Positions 32,981 through 42,600 of a DNA stretch of 52,758 nucleotides are shown here, piece after piece. How positions within the stretch are numbered: position 1 is the first letter of the stretch; each line of letters begins with the position of its first letter. A model generated the notes under the pieces. It was not told the origin of the DNA. It searched no databases and saw only the letters and a list, made by a program, of their open reading frames with translations. This DNA comes from Candidatus Omnitrophota bacterium (GTDB lineage: Bacteria > Omnitrophota > Omnitrophia > Omnitrophales > Aquincolibacteriaceae), in the NCBI GenBank assembly GCA_016930235.1, contig JAFGHI010000026.1, positions 1-52,758 on the forward strand, given 5' to 3'. A program made the translations under genes and the position numbers.

Positions 32981-35900
32981 GTCCTTATCATCGAATTTCA
33001 GGGTATTTTGTTTCAAACCGCAAGTTGTCGACCCTTCTTCTTTTTGCGCTTTTCTTCTGGGGTGTTCTGTCTTTTATCCTGACCCCCAAACAGTACAATC
33101 CTGATATTGTCGCTCCTGCTTTTTTGATCCGTGTGGAAGCTCCCGGGATGACTTCCGAGGAAGTCTATGAGCTTGTCACTAAGCCTCTAGAAAATGTTGT
33201 GCATGAAATCCCCGGCGTGGAGGACATTTATTCGCAGTCCCAACAAGGCGGCGTTTCTTATGTGACCGTCCGGTTTTATGTTGGCGAGGACCTTGAAAAG
33301 AGCATGATTACCCTCCGTCAGAAAATCTCGACCAACCTGGATCTTAAACCGGTCGGCGCCAAAGAGCCCGTGATTAAAGCCATTGATCCGGAAGATTTAC
33401 CGATGATGACAGTGGCCCTTGTCTCCGAGAAATATTCTCCGGTCCAACTCCGGCGGATTGCATACTTTTTGAAGGATGAGCTCAAGATGGTTTCCGGGAC
33501 TTCGATCATTGAGGTAGTCGGAGGGCGGAAAAGGGAATTTCAGATTAATCTGGATCCCGAAAGGATGCTTTCGTCCAAGACCGATCTCCATGAAATTGAC
33601 CAGGCCCTGGATAAAACAAGCGTCCTGAAGGATCTCGGCCCCATGAAAACGGAAGACTGGTATTATCCCGTTGAGCTCGGAAGTACGGTCAACAGCCTTC
33701 CGGAAATCGAAGACCTTGTGATCGCTTCCAACGTTAGTGTCGGGTTGAAAACCCGCGAAGTCGCCGAGGTCCAGGAATCTTCGGAAGAAAGAACCAGTGT
33801 TGCAAATCTGACGCTCAAAGACAAAACGGTCCAGGATGCCGTTTTCCTGAGTATCGCCAAGAAAAAGGGCGAAAATATTGTTCCTCTGGCCAAACAGCTA
33901 AGAAGTGAGATTAAGGATCTCAGCCGGGAACCTTTCTTAAAGGATGTTCAAATTCTTATCTTACGGGATGAGGGTGAGGTGGCAGGTGATGAGATCGGTC
34001 GTTTGACGTGGTCGCTTATGCAGGCCATTTTGATTGTCTTTGCCGTTCTTTTTCTTTTCTTGAATGTCCGTGCGGCCATGATTGTGGCCTTAAGCGTCCC
34101 GTTGACGCTTCTGGCCGTTTTCGGGGTCGGGCTTTTGGCGGGTTATACGATTAATCGGATTACTTTATTTGCGCTGATCCTTTCGCTGGGGCTTTTGGTC
34201 GATTCCGCGACGGTCGTGATTGAAAACATCGTCAGAAATAAAAAAATGTCGCCGCAAGAACCGGTCGAGCCGATGATTGCCCGGTCCGTTTCCGAAGTCG
34301 GGACAGGACTTTTTCTTTCGACCCTGACCACGGTTCTGGCTTTTATCCCGATGGCTTTTGTGACGGGGATGATGGGCCCTTATATGGGACCGATCCCGTT
34401 TTTTGTACCGGCGGCATTGACGATTGCCCTTATCTTTGCCTACACGCTCAATCCGTGGCTGGCTTCTGTGATGTGTCATCGCGGTCAGACCATCCAGAAT
34501 GAACCGAAGTTAAATTTCTTCGCAGGCTTCCAGAAACGTTTCATGGTGTTTTATGAAAATTTGATGGAAAGCCTTTTGAGCGATTCCAAGAAACGGTTGC
34601 GTTTAATGGGGGTCGGCGTGATTCTGATCCTAATCGTTTCGTTATTTCCTGTGGTTGGCTTGGTCCGTTTCCGGATGCTGCCCAAGGCCGATCGGAATCA
34701 AGTCTATATCTATCTGGACCTGGACCGCGGGACAAGTTTGGAAAGAACGGATAAGATTGCGAAGGGGTTGGCTGAAAATTTGCGCAAGGAAAAAAATGTG
34801 ACAAGCGTCCAGAGTTTTGTCGGGATGCCGCCCATCCTTGATTTTAACGGGATGTTCAAGGATGCTTCGTCGCGTTCAGGGACTCATCAAGCGACATTGA
34901 GGGTGAACCTGCTTCATCACACCAAAAGAAAGAAAAAGTCTGAAGCTTTGGCCGTCAATTACAGGTCTAGGATTGGGGATTGCCTCAAGGATACTCCCGG
35001 AGCCAAGTTCCAGATTATTGAGGATCCTCCCGGGCCGCCCGTCCAGTCGACATTTATGCTTAAGGTCAAGGGAACAAATCCGGAACTCTTGAGAGAAGTA
35101 TCCCTCGATTTAGAGGAGAAGCTTGGGACGGTAAAGGGCTTAAAGGATCTTGATACGACCAATTTGGAGCCTCTCGATAAATACCGGATTTCGGTCAATC
35201 GTGAAAAGGCCGCTCAAGCCCAAGTGGGTACGACTGACCTTGCACGCGTTCTTACGGTGCTTTATTCGGGTGTGAAGATCGGTGTTTACCACGATGATCG
35301 GAATCAAGAACAGGAATATATTGTTTTGAAATTTCCCCGTTATTTAAGAAACTCGATCAAAGACCTTGAGCAGATTCATGTCACCAATGCGCTTGGCAAT
35401 CAAGTCCCGGTGAGTAAATTTCTTTATATCGAAAAGGTGCCCGCCGAAGAAATTTTCTTGGGGGATAATCGCCGGCAGGCTGTTTATATTTCCGGTGAAA
35501 TGGAGCAACGCAGCGTCACGTATGCTGCAATCGATGCACTCAAAATACTTTATGACTACCGTTTGCCTACGGGGGACGGAGAGCGTGAAAACTTTTCTCT
35601 CTTCGGCGCTAATTATAAAACGGTGGGGGGTGAAAAAATTCAGATCGAATTAGGAGGTGAATGGGAACTGACCCTGGAAGTCTTCCGTGATTTAGGGATT
35701 GCCATGGGAGTGGCTATCTTTCTTATTTATTTTGTGATGGTGGTCCAATTTCGTTCTTACCAGATACCTCTTTTTATTCTGGGGACCATTCCGCTTTCTT
35801 TGGTTGGGGTGATGCCGGGATTTGCCCTTCTTTATTTTATAGGGGGCGTCTATTTTTCCGCGACCTCGATGATTGGGGTGATTGCCCTGTCCGGGATTGT

Positions 35901-36171
35901 GGTCAATAATGCAATTATCCTGATGGAGTATATTCTTCAGAAAAGTGAAGCTGGCCGGCCTTTCAAAAAAGAAGTGATTATCGATGCTTGTAAGACAAGG
36001 CTCCGTCCCATTTTATTGACATCGGCGACGACGGTTCTTGGGACCCTGATGATTGCGTCCGATCCCGTCTGGGCGGGGCTGGCCTGGTCTATTGTGTTCG
36101 GATTGAGCTTGTCGTCGGTTTTAACGCTCGTATTTTTCCCGACTCTGGTATATCATTTTCAGAAAGCATGA
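32977..36171 (+). CDS. RND family efflux permease (AcrB/HAE1-like)
   Basis: 1064 aa, about 12 hydrophobic segments in the RND arrangement; ALILSLGLLVDSATVVIENIVR, GVIALSGIVVNNAIILMEYI, TRLRPILLTSATTVLGTL; ATGA overlap with the arsC-like gene. Confidence 0.93.
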   Translation: MSPYHRISGYFVSNRKLSTLLLFALFFWGVLSFILTPKQYNPDIVAPAFLIRVEAPGMTSEEVYELVTKPLENVVHEIPGVEDIYSQSQQGGVSYVTVRFYVGEDLEKSMITLRQKISTNLDLKPVGAKEPVIKAIDPEDLPMMTVALVSEKYSPVQLRRIAYFLKDELKMVSGTSIIEVVGGRKREFQINLDPERMLSSKTDLHEIDQALDKTSVLKDLGPMKTEDWYYPVELGSTVNSLPEIEDLVIASNVSVGLKTREVAEVQESSEERTSVANLTLKDKTVQDAVFLSIAKKKGENIVPLAKQLRSEIKDLSREPFLKDVQILILRDEGEVAGDEIGRLTWSLMQAILIVFAVLFLFLNVRAAMIVALSVPLTLLAVFGVGLLAGYTINRITLFALILSLGLLVDSATVVIENIVRNKKMSPQEPVEPMIARSVSEVGTGLFLSTLTTVLAFIPMAFVTGMMGPYMGPIPFFVPAALTIALIFAYTLNPWLASVMCHRGQTIQNEPKLNFFAGFQKRFMVFYENLMESLLSDSKKRLRLMGVGVILILIVSLFPVVGLVRFRMLPKADRNQVYIYLDLDRGTSLERTDKIAKGLAENLRKEKNVTSVQSFVGMPPILDFNGMFKDASSRSGTHQATLRVNLLHHTKRKKKSEALAVNYRSRIGDCLKDTPGAKFQIIEDPPGPPVQSTFMLKVKGTNPELLREVSLDLEEKLGTVKGLKDLDTTNLEPLDKYRISVNREKAAQAQVGTTDLARVLTVLYSGVKIGVYHDDRNQEQEYIVLKFPRYLRNSIKDLEQIHVTNALGNQVPVSKFLYIEKVPAEEIFLGDNRRQAVYISGEMEQRSVTYAAIDALKILYDYRLPTGDGERENFSLFGANYKTVGGEKIQIELGGEWELTLEVFRDLGIAMGVAIFLIYFVMVVQFRSYQIPLFILGTIPLSLVGVMPGFALLYFIGGVYFSATSMIGVIALSGIVVNNAIILMEYILQKSEAGRPFKKEVIIDACKTRLRPILLTSATTVLGTLMIASDPVWAGLAWSIVFGLSLSSVLTLVFFPTLVYHFQKA

Positions 36172-36184
36172 GTGAGGAGGCGGA

Positions 36185-36949
36185 ATGAGTAAAATCCTGG
36201 TGGTGGATGACGAGACGGAAGTAAGGGGATTCCTGCATAACGTTCTCTCCGGAGAGGGCTATGAAGTCACGACAGTCCCGAACGGCCAGGAAATGTTTCG
36301 CATGATGAAACAGCAGAAGTACGATCTTGTTATCTTGGATCAGAAACTGAAAGGTGAAGAAGGGATTACGCTCCTCAAGCAAATACCCGGCGTGGTGGGT
36401 GAGCGTATTCCGGTTGTTCTTTTTTCGGGACACATTGATAAAGATGTGGAAAAAGAAGCCTATGAAGCCGGCGCGATTGAAGTGATCAGTAAAGGCGGGG
36501 CCCTTGTAGAACTCCGGGAAAAGGTGCGCCGGATTATCGCGGCCAAACACAGAATTTTCGGGGAAGAAGACCGTTTGAAGCGGGTGGATAGGATCCTGAT
36601 TGTCGATGACGAAGAAGAAATCAGGGGATTTCTCAAAGGATTTTTTGAGGATAACGGGTATAAGGTTTTTGTGGCAAAGGACGGCGAAGAGGCCCTGGTG
36701 CGGGTGCAAAATGAAAAGCTGCAGGTCATCCTGCTGGATATCACGATGCCGGGGATGGATGGTCTTCGGACCTTGAAAAAGATCCGCGATATTAATTCCA
36801 ATATTGGAGTGGTGATGGCCACAAGTGTCCAGGATGAAGATGTTATCCGGGAAGCAACATCGCTCGGAGCTTACGGGTACGTTCTGAAGCCCTTTGATCT
36901 GCAATACTTAGAAATGGTGGTCTTAACCCGTCTGGAAGTAGCAGCATAA
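36185..36949 (+). CDS. Tandem receiver-domain (REC-REC) response regulator without output domain
   Basis: Two REC units: ILVVDDETEVRGFL...LVILDQKLKGEEG and ILIVDDEEEIRGFL...VILLDITMPGMDGL...VLKPFDLQYL. Confidence 0.92.
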   Translation: MSKILVVDDETEVRGFLHNVLSGEGYEVTTVPNGQEMFRMMKQQKYDLVILDQKLKGEEGITLLKQIPGVVGERIPVVLFSGHIDKDVEKEAYEAGAIEVISKGGALVELREKVRRIIAAKHRIFGEEDRLKRVDRILIVDDEEEIRGFLKGFFEDNGYKVFVAKDGEEALVRVQNEKLQVILLDITMPGMDGLRTLKKIRDINSNIGVVMATSVQDEDVIREATSLGAYGYVLKPFDLQYLEMVVLTRLEVAA

Positions 36950-36964
36950 CATTCTTATACATTC

Positions 36965-37513
36965 ATGTTTTTATTCGTCCTGAATAAAAAGGCCTCACCG
37001 GAAGAAAAAGAACTCCTCGCGAAGGCTTTGCAATGTGACCTCAAGGCGGTTGAATCCGTCAGTCATCTCTATGGTGTTTCTCTTTACCGTTTTCTTACGG
37101 GTGTTCTGGGTGATCAAGAAGAACGGGTCCGCAAGATCATGAGCCAAAGCCTCTCGCTGGCGATTCGAGAAATCCCGCTTCTAGAAAAAGAGATTCCCTT
37201 TGCTTTAAGAGTGATGCGGCTTTTGGCACGGCGCTTACGAAAAGACCGCGCATTAGGGATGTTTCGCCCCGGGGATCATTCTTCCGGGAAAGAGCCGCGT
37301 CTTCGGATTCTTGAGGAAAGCTGGCGGAGGATTTCCCGGGAGGAGCGGATAGTGATCCTCTTACGGGATCAAATATTTTTTCTCTATGATGAGATAGCAT
37401 TTATTTTTGAAACTTCGCCGGATGCCATCAAAAAATTGCTTAAGCAAGCCCGAGACAGTTTCCGTCAGGCCATGAAAGCTGTGATGACTCAAAGGAAAAC
37501 AAGCCGGAAATGA
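36965..37513 (+). CDS. Divergent ECF-like RNA polymerase sigma factor
   Basis: 182 aa; C-terminal region EESWRRISREERIVILLRDQIFFLYDEIAFIFETSPDAIKKLLKQARDSFRQAM resembles sigma region 4 HTH; directly followed by a zinc-finger anti-sigma-like gene. Confidence 0.6.
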   Translation: MFLFVLNKKASPEEKELLAKALQCDLKAVESVSHLYGVSLYRFLTGVLGDQEERVRKIMSQSLSLAIREIPLLEKEIPFALRVMRLLARRLRKDRALGMFRPGDHSSGKEPRLRILEESWRRISREERIVILLRDQIFFLYDEIAFIFETSPDAIKKLLKQARDSFRQAMKAVMTQRKTSRK

Positions 37514-38544
37514 ATTGCGAAGAGGTTAAAAGCAAAATTTATTCTTTTCTTGAGGATTCGATGGCTGAATCTTTGCGGCAATCGGTACGCGACCACCTGA
37601 TATGCTGTCCTCAATGCCGGGATTATGGAGAATCCCTGCAAACCCTCGCGAATGATATCGGTAAATTATTCCAAGGGGATTTGCCGCCTGCCTTCGTCGA
37701 CACCCTTCGGGGTGAAATCGAAAGACACCAGGAAAAACGGGCGCTTGTGAGGACGGGACTTCGAATCGGCCTGAGTGCGGCGGGACTACTCCTTTTATTG
37801 TATGCGGTCTGGGCCGGTGTTTCCCAATTGAGCGCGAAAACAAAGTTGGAAGCTGAGGAAGTGCAAAGGGCCTTAAGGTCTAAGGCCGCGGAAGGGACAC
37901 TCCTTGAACTGGAAAGAATGGATGCGATCCTTAAAAGGTCTATGGGCGAAGAGACTGCCAAGGACCGTGGGAGCGCTCATCTACCTTCTGTCATCCAATT
38001 AAAGCCGTTTCACTGGGACCTTGTTTTAAAAACGGAATCCCAGCGGGAGTTTTTAAGAAATCAAATCTCTTCCCTTCAAGGCGAGATGGAATACCAGTCT
38101 TCCCCCCTTCTTATTCTCCATCTTGAATTCAGCGAATTGAAGACACTCATGAATATCCTTGCCGGTTTCCCTTCCGTGAATAGAACGGGGCCGCCTCTGA
38201 CCCCGTCTCAATTGCCGGAATCCGAGAAACCGATCCGGGTTTCGCTTTGGATGGATACGGAGGAATTTTCGAAATCAGAGATTCTTTACCAGCACTGGCA
38301 TTTTAGCTTTCTTATGAAAAATAGTTTTTCTTTTTTGAATGAGTTGAAGGCCCTTGGCCTCCGAATAGTTCATGAGGCACCGGATCTTTGGGTGATCGAA
38401 TTGGCCGGAGCCGATTGGGATTTGCTGCAAAAGCTTATTGAAAATTTCCCGGGGCTTGTTGTCAATGATTACACCGACCAGAAACTTGGCGATTTAGACC
38501 CCAATGCGATGATCAGGGTGGTTATCTATATCGAAGAAGGATAA
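37510..38544 (+). CDS. Anti-sigma factor-like protein (zinc-finger ZAS-like N-term, one TM, periplasmic C-term)
   Basis: MNCEEVKSKIYSFLEDSMAESLRQSVRDHLICCPQCRDYGESL (H-x3-C-x2-C) then TM GLRIGLSAAGLLLLLYAVWAGV; ATGA overlap with the sigma-like gene. Confidence 0.75.
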   Translation: MNCEEVKSKIYSFLEDSMAESLRQSVRDHLICCPQCRDYGESLQTLANDIGKLFQGDLPPAFVDTLRGEIERHQEKRALVRTGLRIGLSAAGLLLLLYAVWAGVSQLSAKTKLEAEEVQRALRSKAAEGTLLELERMDAILKRSMGEETAKDRGSAHLPSVIQLKPFHWDLVLKTESQREFLRNQISSLQGEMEYQSSPLLILHLEFSELKTLMNILAGFPSVNRTGPPLTPSQLPESEKPIRVSLWMDTEEFSKSEILYQHWHFSFLMKNSFSFLNELKALGLRIVHEAPDLWVIELAGADWDLLQKLIENFPGLVVNDYTDQKLGDLDPNAMIRVVIYIEEG

Positions 38545-38639
38545 CGGGGTTTCGAAACTGGGGTTTTAAATTTTAGAGGACTTGTCGATATTATGATTAG
38601 CATTTCTTGTTGAACCCAGCGAAGGGAGAAACTTTAAAA

Positions 38640-39455
38640 ATGCGTAAAAGACAAATTGTCCTGCTAGCCGCCTTCTTTTTATTGCTTTTATCCGCTCCCG
38701 CTCAAGCTGATATCCTTCACCTTAAAACAGGACACAGCCTGGAAGGGCGGGTGGTTGAGGAGAATAATAACGGGGTTATTTTCGAGATCGAAGGCGGGAA
38801 GGTAGAATTTACCCATGCCGAGATTGCCCGGATCGAAAGAAAAGAGTTATCCCAAACCCAAGCTGAGGTGACTGAGAAATTTGCGCCTTCGGGGAAGAAA
38901 TCGTCCTGGAAAAAGAAGTTCGAGAATTGGAAAACCCAATTTTCCGAATGGCAGACCGAGTTATCGGGTCAGACGAAGGGGGCGAGGGGAAGAGGGAAGA
39001 GAAAGGAACACCCTCCGGTCTGGATAATGGCATTGATGCTGATTGCCGGCACGCTCATTGAGTTTGCCGGAACGGCCTGGGTGATGAAATTCTATTTCAT
39101 GATTTTCGGGCATCATTCGACCTTTTTTGAGATGTTCTGGTTTCAGGTTAAACTATTATTTGTGGGGACGATCGTCAGCTGCATCGTTGCCTTCGGGTTT
39201 GGTTTTGTGATGAGTATCTTCTCCGGCGGTGTTTTTCAAATGAACTTTTTCATGCAGGTATTGCTTTTTGTCATCCCTTATACCGTTGTTTATTATCATC
39301 TTGCCAACCAGGATCTCGATGCCGGTTTTTTGGAGGCGATGCCCCTGGCCGCGATCATAGGAATCAGTTATATGATTATCGAGATCACACTCACGAAAGC
39401 CGGCATGGTTTTCCCCGGATCCCTTATCTACGAAATGACCCAGGCCATGGGCTGA
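38640..39455 (+). CDS. Membrane protein with signal peptide and about four to five TM segments, function unknown
   Basis: RQIVLLAAFFLLLLSAPAQADILHLKTGHSLEGRVVEENNNGVIFEIEGGKVEFTHAEIARIE then hydrophobic segments; ATG at 38640 preceded by GAAGGGAG. Confidence 0.65.
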   Translation: MRKRQIVLLAAFFLLLLSAPAQADILHLKTGHSLEGRVVEENNNGVIFEIEGGKVEFTHAEIARIERKELSQTQAEVTEKFAPSGKKSSWKKKFENWKTQFSEWQTELSGQTKGARGRGKRKEHPPVWIMALMLIAGTLIEFAGTAWVMKFYFMIFGHHSTFFEMFWFQVKLLFVGTIVSCIVAFGFGFVMSIFSGGVFQMNFFMQVLLFVIPYTVVYYHLANQDLDAGFLEAMPLAAIIGISYMIIEITLTKAGMVFPGSLIYEMTQAMG

Positions 39456-39482
39456 TACCGCTCGCTTCGCTCGCTCACCGCG

Positions 39483-39518
39483 GCGGTGGGAAAATCGCTT
39501 GCGGTGGGAAAATCGCTT
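39483..39518. repeat. Two perfect tandem copies of an 18-bp unit
   Basis: GCGGTGGGAAAATCGCTT at 39483-39500 and 39501-39518. Confidence 0.95.
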
Positions 39519-39556
39519 CTAGTAATATCTAGCATTCGTGATCATACCACGCCATC

Positions 39557-39639
39557 GGGTTAAATCCTTAACCCCCCAATTTGCAATTCCGTATCTCGCA
39601 TGTTAAAATTCCTTAACCTATTTATATATAAGAGTTAAC
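39557..39639. promoter_or_regulatory. Cluster of three GTTAA/TTAAC inverted motifs upstream of the giant ORF
   Basis: GGGTTAA-ATCC-TTAACCC (39557-39574), GTTAA-N6-TTAAC (39602-39617), GTTAAC (39634-39639). Confidence 0.4.
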
Positions 39640-39662
39640 GAACTTATTTGCCGGGCGATAAA

Positions 39663-42600
39663 ATGATGAAAAAAGCATCCAAAAATAAGCTGCTGACTCT
39701 ATTCAAAAAGGGAATTGCTCTCTGCCTTTCCCTGATATTACTTGGATTTAATCTTCCATCGGTGACTTTTGCATCTGCGGCATCCCAAATCCAGAAACCC
39801 ACAGGCGTTTTTCCCGGCATCGTCATCCCGTCGAACTTGGGAAGAGTGGATGAGGTTTATCAAGGGCCGTCCGGGAAGGGGATTATTTATATTCAGGATG
39901 CCCACGATTCCCTTGAGGCCCAGGAAAATATTGCAGCAATCATACGAGAGCTTGTCAGCAAGAATCAGGTCCAAACCGTCTTCGAAGAAGGATATGAAGG
40001 CCAAGTTCCTACCGATGATTACTTCGGTTTTATCCAAGATCCGGCCGTTCGGGAAAAGGTCTCCTATTTTTTTCTGGATAAGCTCAGGATCGGCGGTGCG
40101 GAATATGCCCACATTAACCGCGAAAAAAATTTCAAGCTGATCGGAGTCGATGACCTTAAGCTTCACCGTGAGAACACAAAGATCTATCAGGAAGCATCAG
40201 CCTTCCAAAAGGATGTGGATAAGGTCTTAGAAATATTTGAACGGGATATTCAAAATATCATCCATAAAAGATTCCCTAAAAACTTCAGGAACTGGATGAA
40301 GACTCGCGAAAAATATCAGAGTAAATCGATTGATCTCTTGCGATATTTAGAGGAAACCCGGAAATTATATCTCGAATCCGAAAAGGAAGATGAACTTAAA
40401 CATAATTACCCGGCTATTCAATGGATTTTAGAGATTCAGGACGGGAACGCCCGGAAGGTTGACGAGAAGATCAAGACCCTCGATGTGAGACAGCTTTTTA
40501 GGCAAATTCGCGCCCTTGAAGAAAAGCTGCCGGAACTTTTTCTGAAAGAAGAAAAACTCCGGAAGGCATTTTCGTATTATCGAGAGCTGTGGCTCCTTAA
40601 AAGGCTCAATCATTTCCAGATGACCCAGAGTGAATTCGAAGTGATGCAGGATGTCTTGGAGAGGATTGATACCGAGGCTTTGGCCGATTTCATTGTGGCC
40701 GAGACCAAACAGTCGATAGCCATCCCAAGGCAATGGGAGAAACATATTGCCCATGCCATTCGATTTTATGAAGTTGCGACCGAAAGAAATCGTGCCGTCG
40801 AAACCCATTTTGACCAATTCTTAAGCAATCGTGAGGAATCCCTTGCCGCGCTTGTTTTCGGGGGATTTCACCAGGCGGATTTGAAGGCCGTCCTTAAAGC
40901 TAAGGGGATCTCTTATATTGTGGTATCGCCCAAAATGACCGAAGTGAGCAAGATGCATAGGAAATATTACAAACAATTGATGTCTCAGGGGCATCATGAT
41001 TTTGAATCGGGGATTCTCGGTACGGCCTCAAGGCCGCAGCCGGTTTTTGCGATCCCAGGAGGCCGTTCGGAAGTCCATGCCGTCTACGAAGCTGTCATGG
41101 CGTCTTTAGACAGCCCTCAGCCGATTCTGCATGAACAGGTTATGCGCTGGCTTAAGTCTCGACGTTCTGAGTTAAGGGGCAATCGTGCCGATGCCTTACG
41201 CCAGTTTATTGCCTCTGACGTCCGGCAGGCGATGCTGGATATTAAAGAGGCTTACGGAGTTTCCGGTCTTCGCGTGGATCAGAAACCAAATAAAACAATT
41301 GTCACCGTCACAGATCACTTGGTTCAGGTGATGACCGCAGTTGCTCTTAGCTTGTATTACCCCGAAGATTCTTTTCTGGGAGAAGAAAGAAGCGATGTGA
41401 AATTTCTAAAAAGTGAATTCTTGCGGTTGGCTGAAGAAGGTTCCGGATTTATTTACCAGAAATATCAGAAATATATCGACGCTTATGAACAGTTGCAAAC
41501 CCCTCCCCTCGATGAGAAAAAACGGCCGAGTGTCTGGAGAATTGTGGATCCTCTCGATGGTACGAGTGGCTACGCCCGCGGGGAATTGATGTATGGTTAC
41601 TCTTTAGCCCGGACGGTTTGGAACAATCAGGCCAAGGGGTATCGATCCGAAAGCGGTTTTATTCTGGCTCCGGAATATGAAACTACGTATCAAGGCCAAA
41701 CCATTCGGGGGCCCATGCTTGAATATGACGGTCAAAACGTCAAGCTTTGGCAGACAAGAAACGATGGGGCCTTGGAACTGGTTGAAGAAAACGTTCAAAT
41801 GCGCACTCAGACAACCTCCCGCGCTCTTGTGCTCCGGGATAGTAAAAGTGTTGGACCCAATCCTTATCTCGGGCCTTTATTCCGCGCTTATTCAGGAAAC
41901 TATGATGTCGAGATGAAATGGAATGCTTCGACCGTAGGATTTATGGATGCAATTTTGGGCAATATTGCCGTCTTTGGCGGCATGATGCAAATCTGGGATC
42001 ATGCGGCTGCTTTAGGGATGATTCATGCCTTGGGAGGAGCCGTTTTTCGATTGGATCAATCGGGTTATGGTCGAGAACTTGTCGCTTACACGCCGGAAGA
42101 TATTGAACGCAGCAAAAAGGACGAAAAATTTCCTGTGATTGTGGCCTTCGGTAAAAGAAATATCGATCACGTTCGTCAACTTTTTGAAAACGTTCAAGCC
42201 TTCTATTACGGAGCAGAGCAGGAAATCATTGTCACCATCGCAAAAGATGGAGAGATTACTGTCTGGGACGGGGAAACAAAAGAAATAATCGACATGGAAG
42301 AAAGTTTTTTTCCGGTGGAAACATTGGAAGGAATAAGAATGTCTGCAAGCGGCCGTTTTCTTTATCAGATTAGCAAAGTGAAGGTAAGGGGAGATAGTGA
42401 TAGTCCCAAAACGGGTAAATCTCTTGCAGCCGAACAAGAAGTCATCAACGTTTGGGACCTTTTGAATGGCGGTTCATACCATTTTTATAACAGGATGAAT
42501 GCCACGGAGTGGACCGAAAAGGTAATTCGCGATCTTAACGCCTTGTCGGTTGAACAGAGCGCCGATATTTTAATGTACCGTGATTTAAACGGGCCTTATG

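Noticed and set aside
36089-36904. 271-aa minus-strand ORF
   Set aside because: Fully antisense to the clear REC-REC gene (36185-36949) and the end of the RND gene; no recognisable domain, so a shadow ORF.
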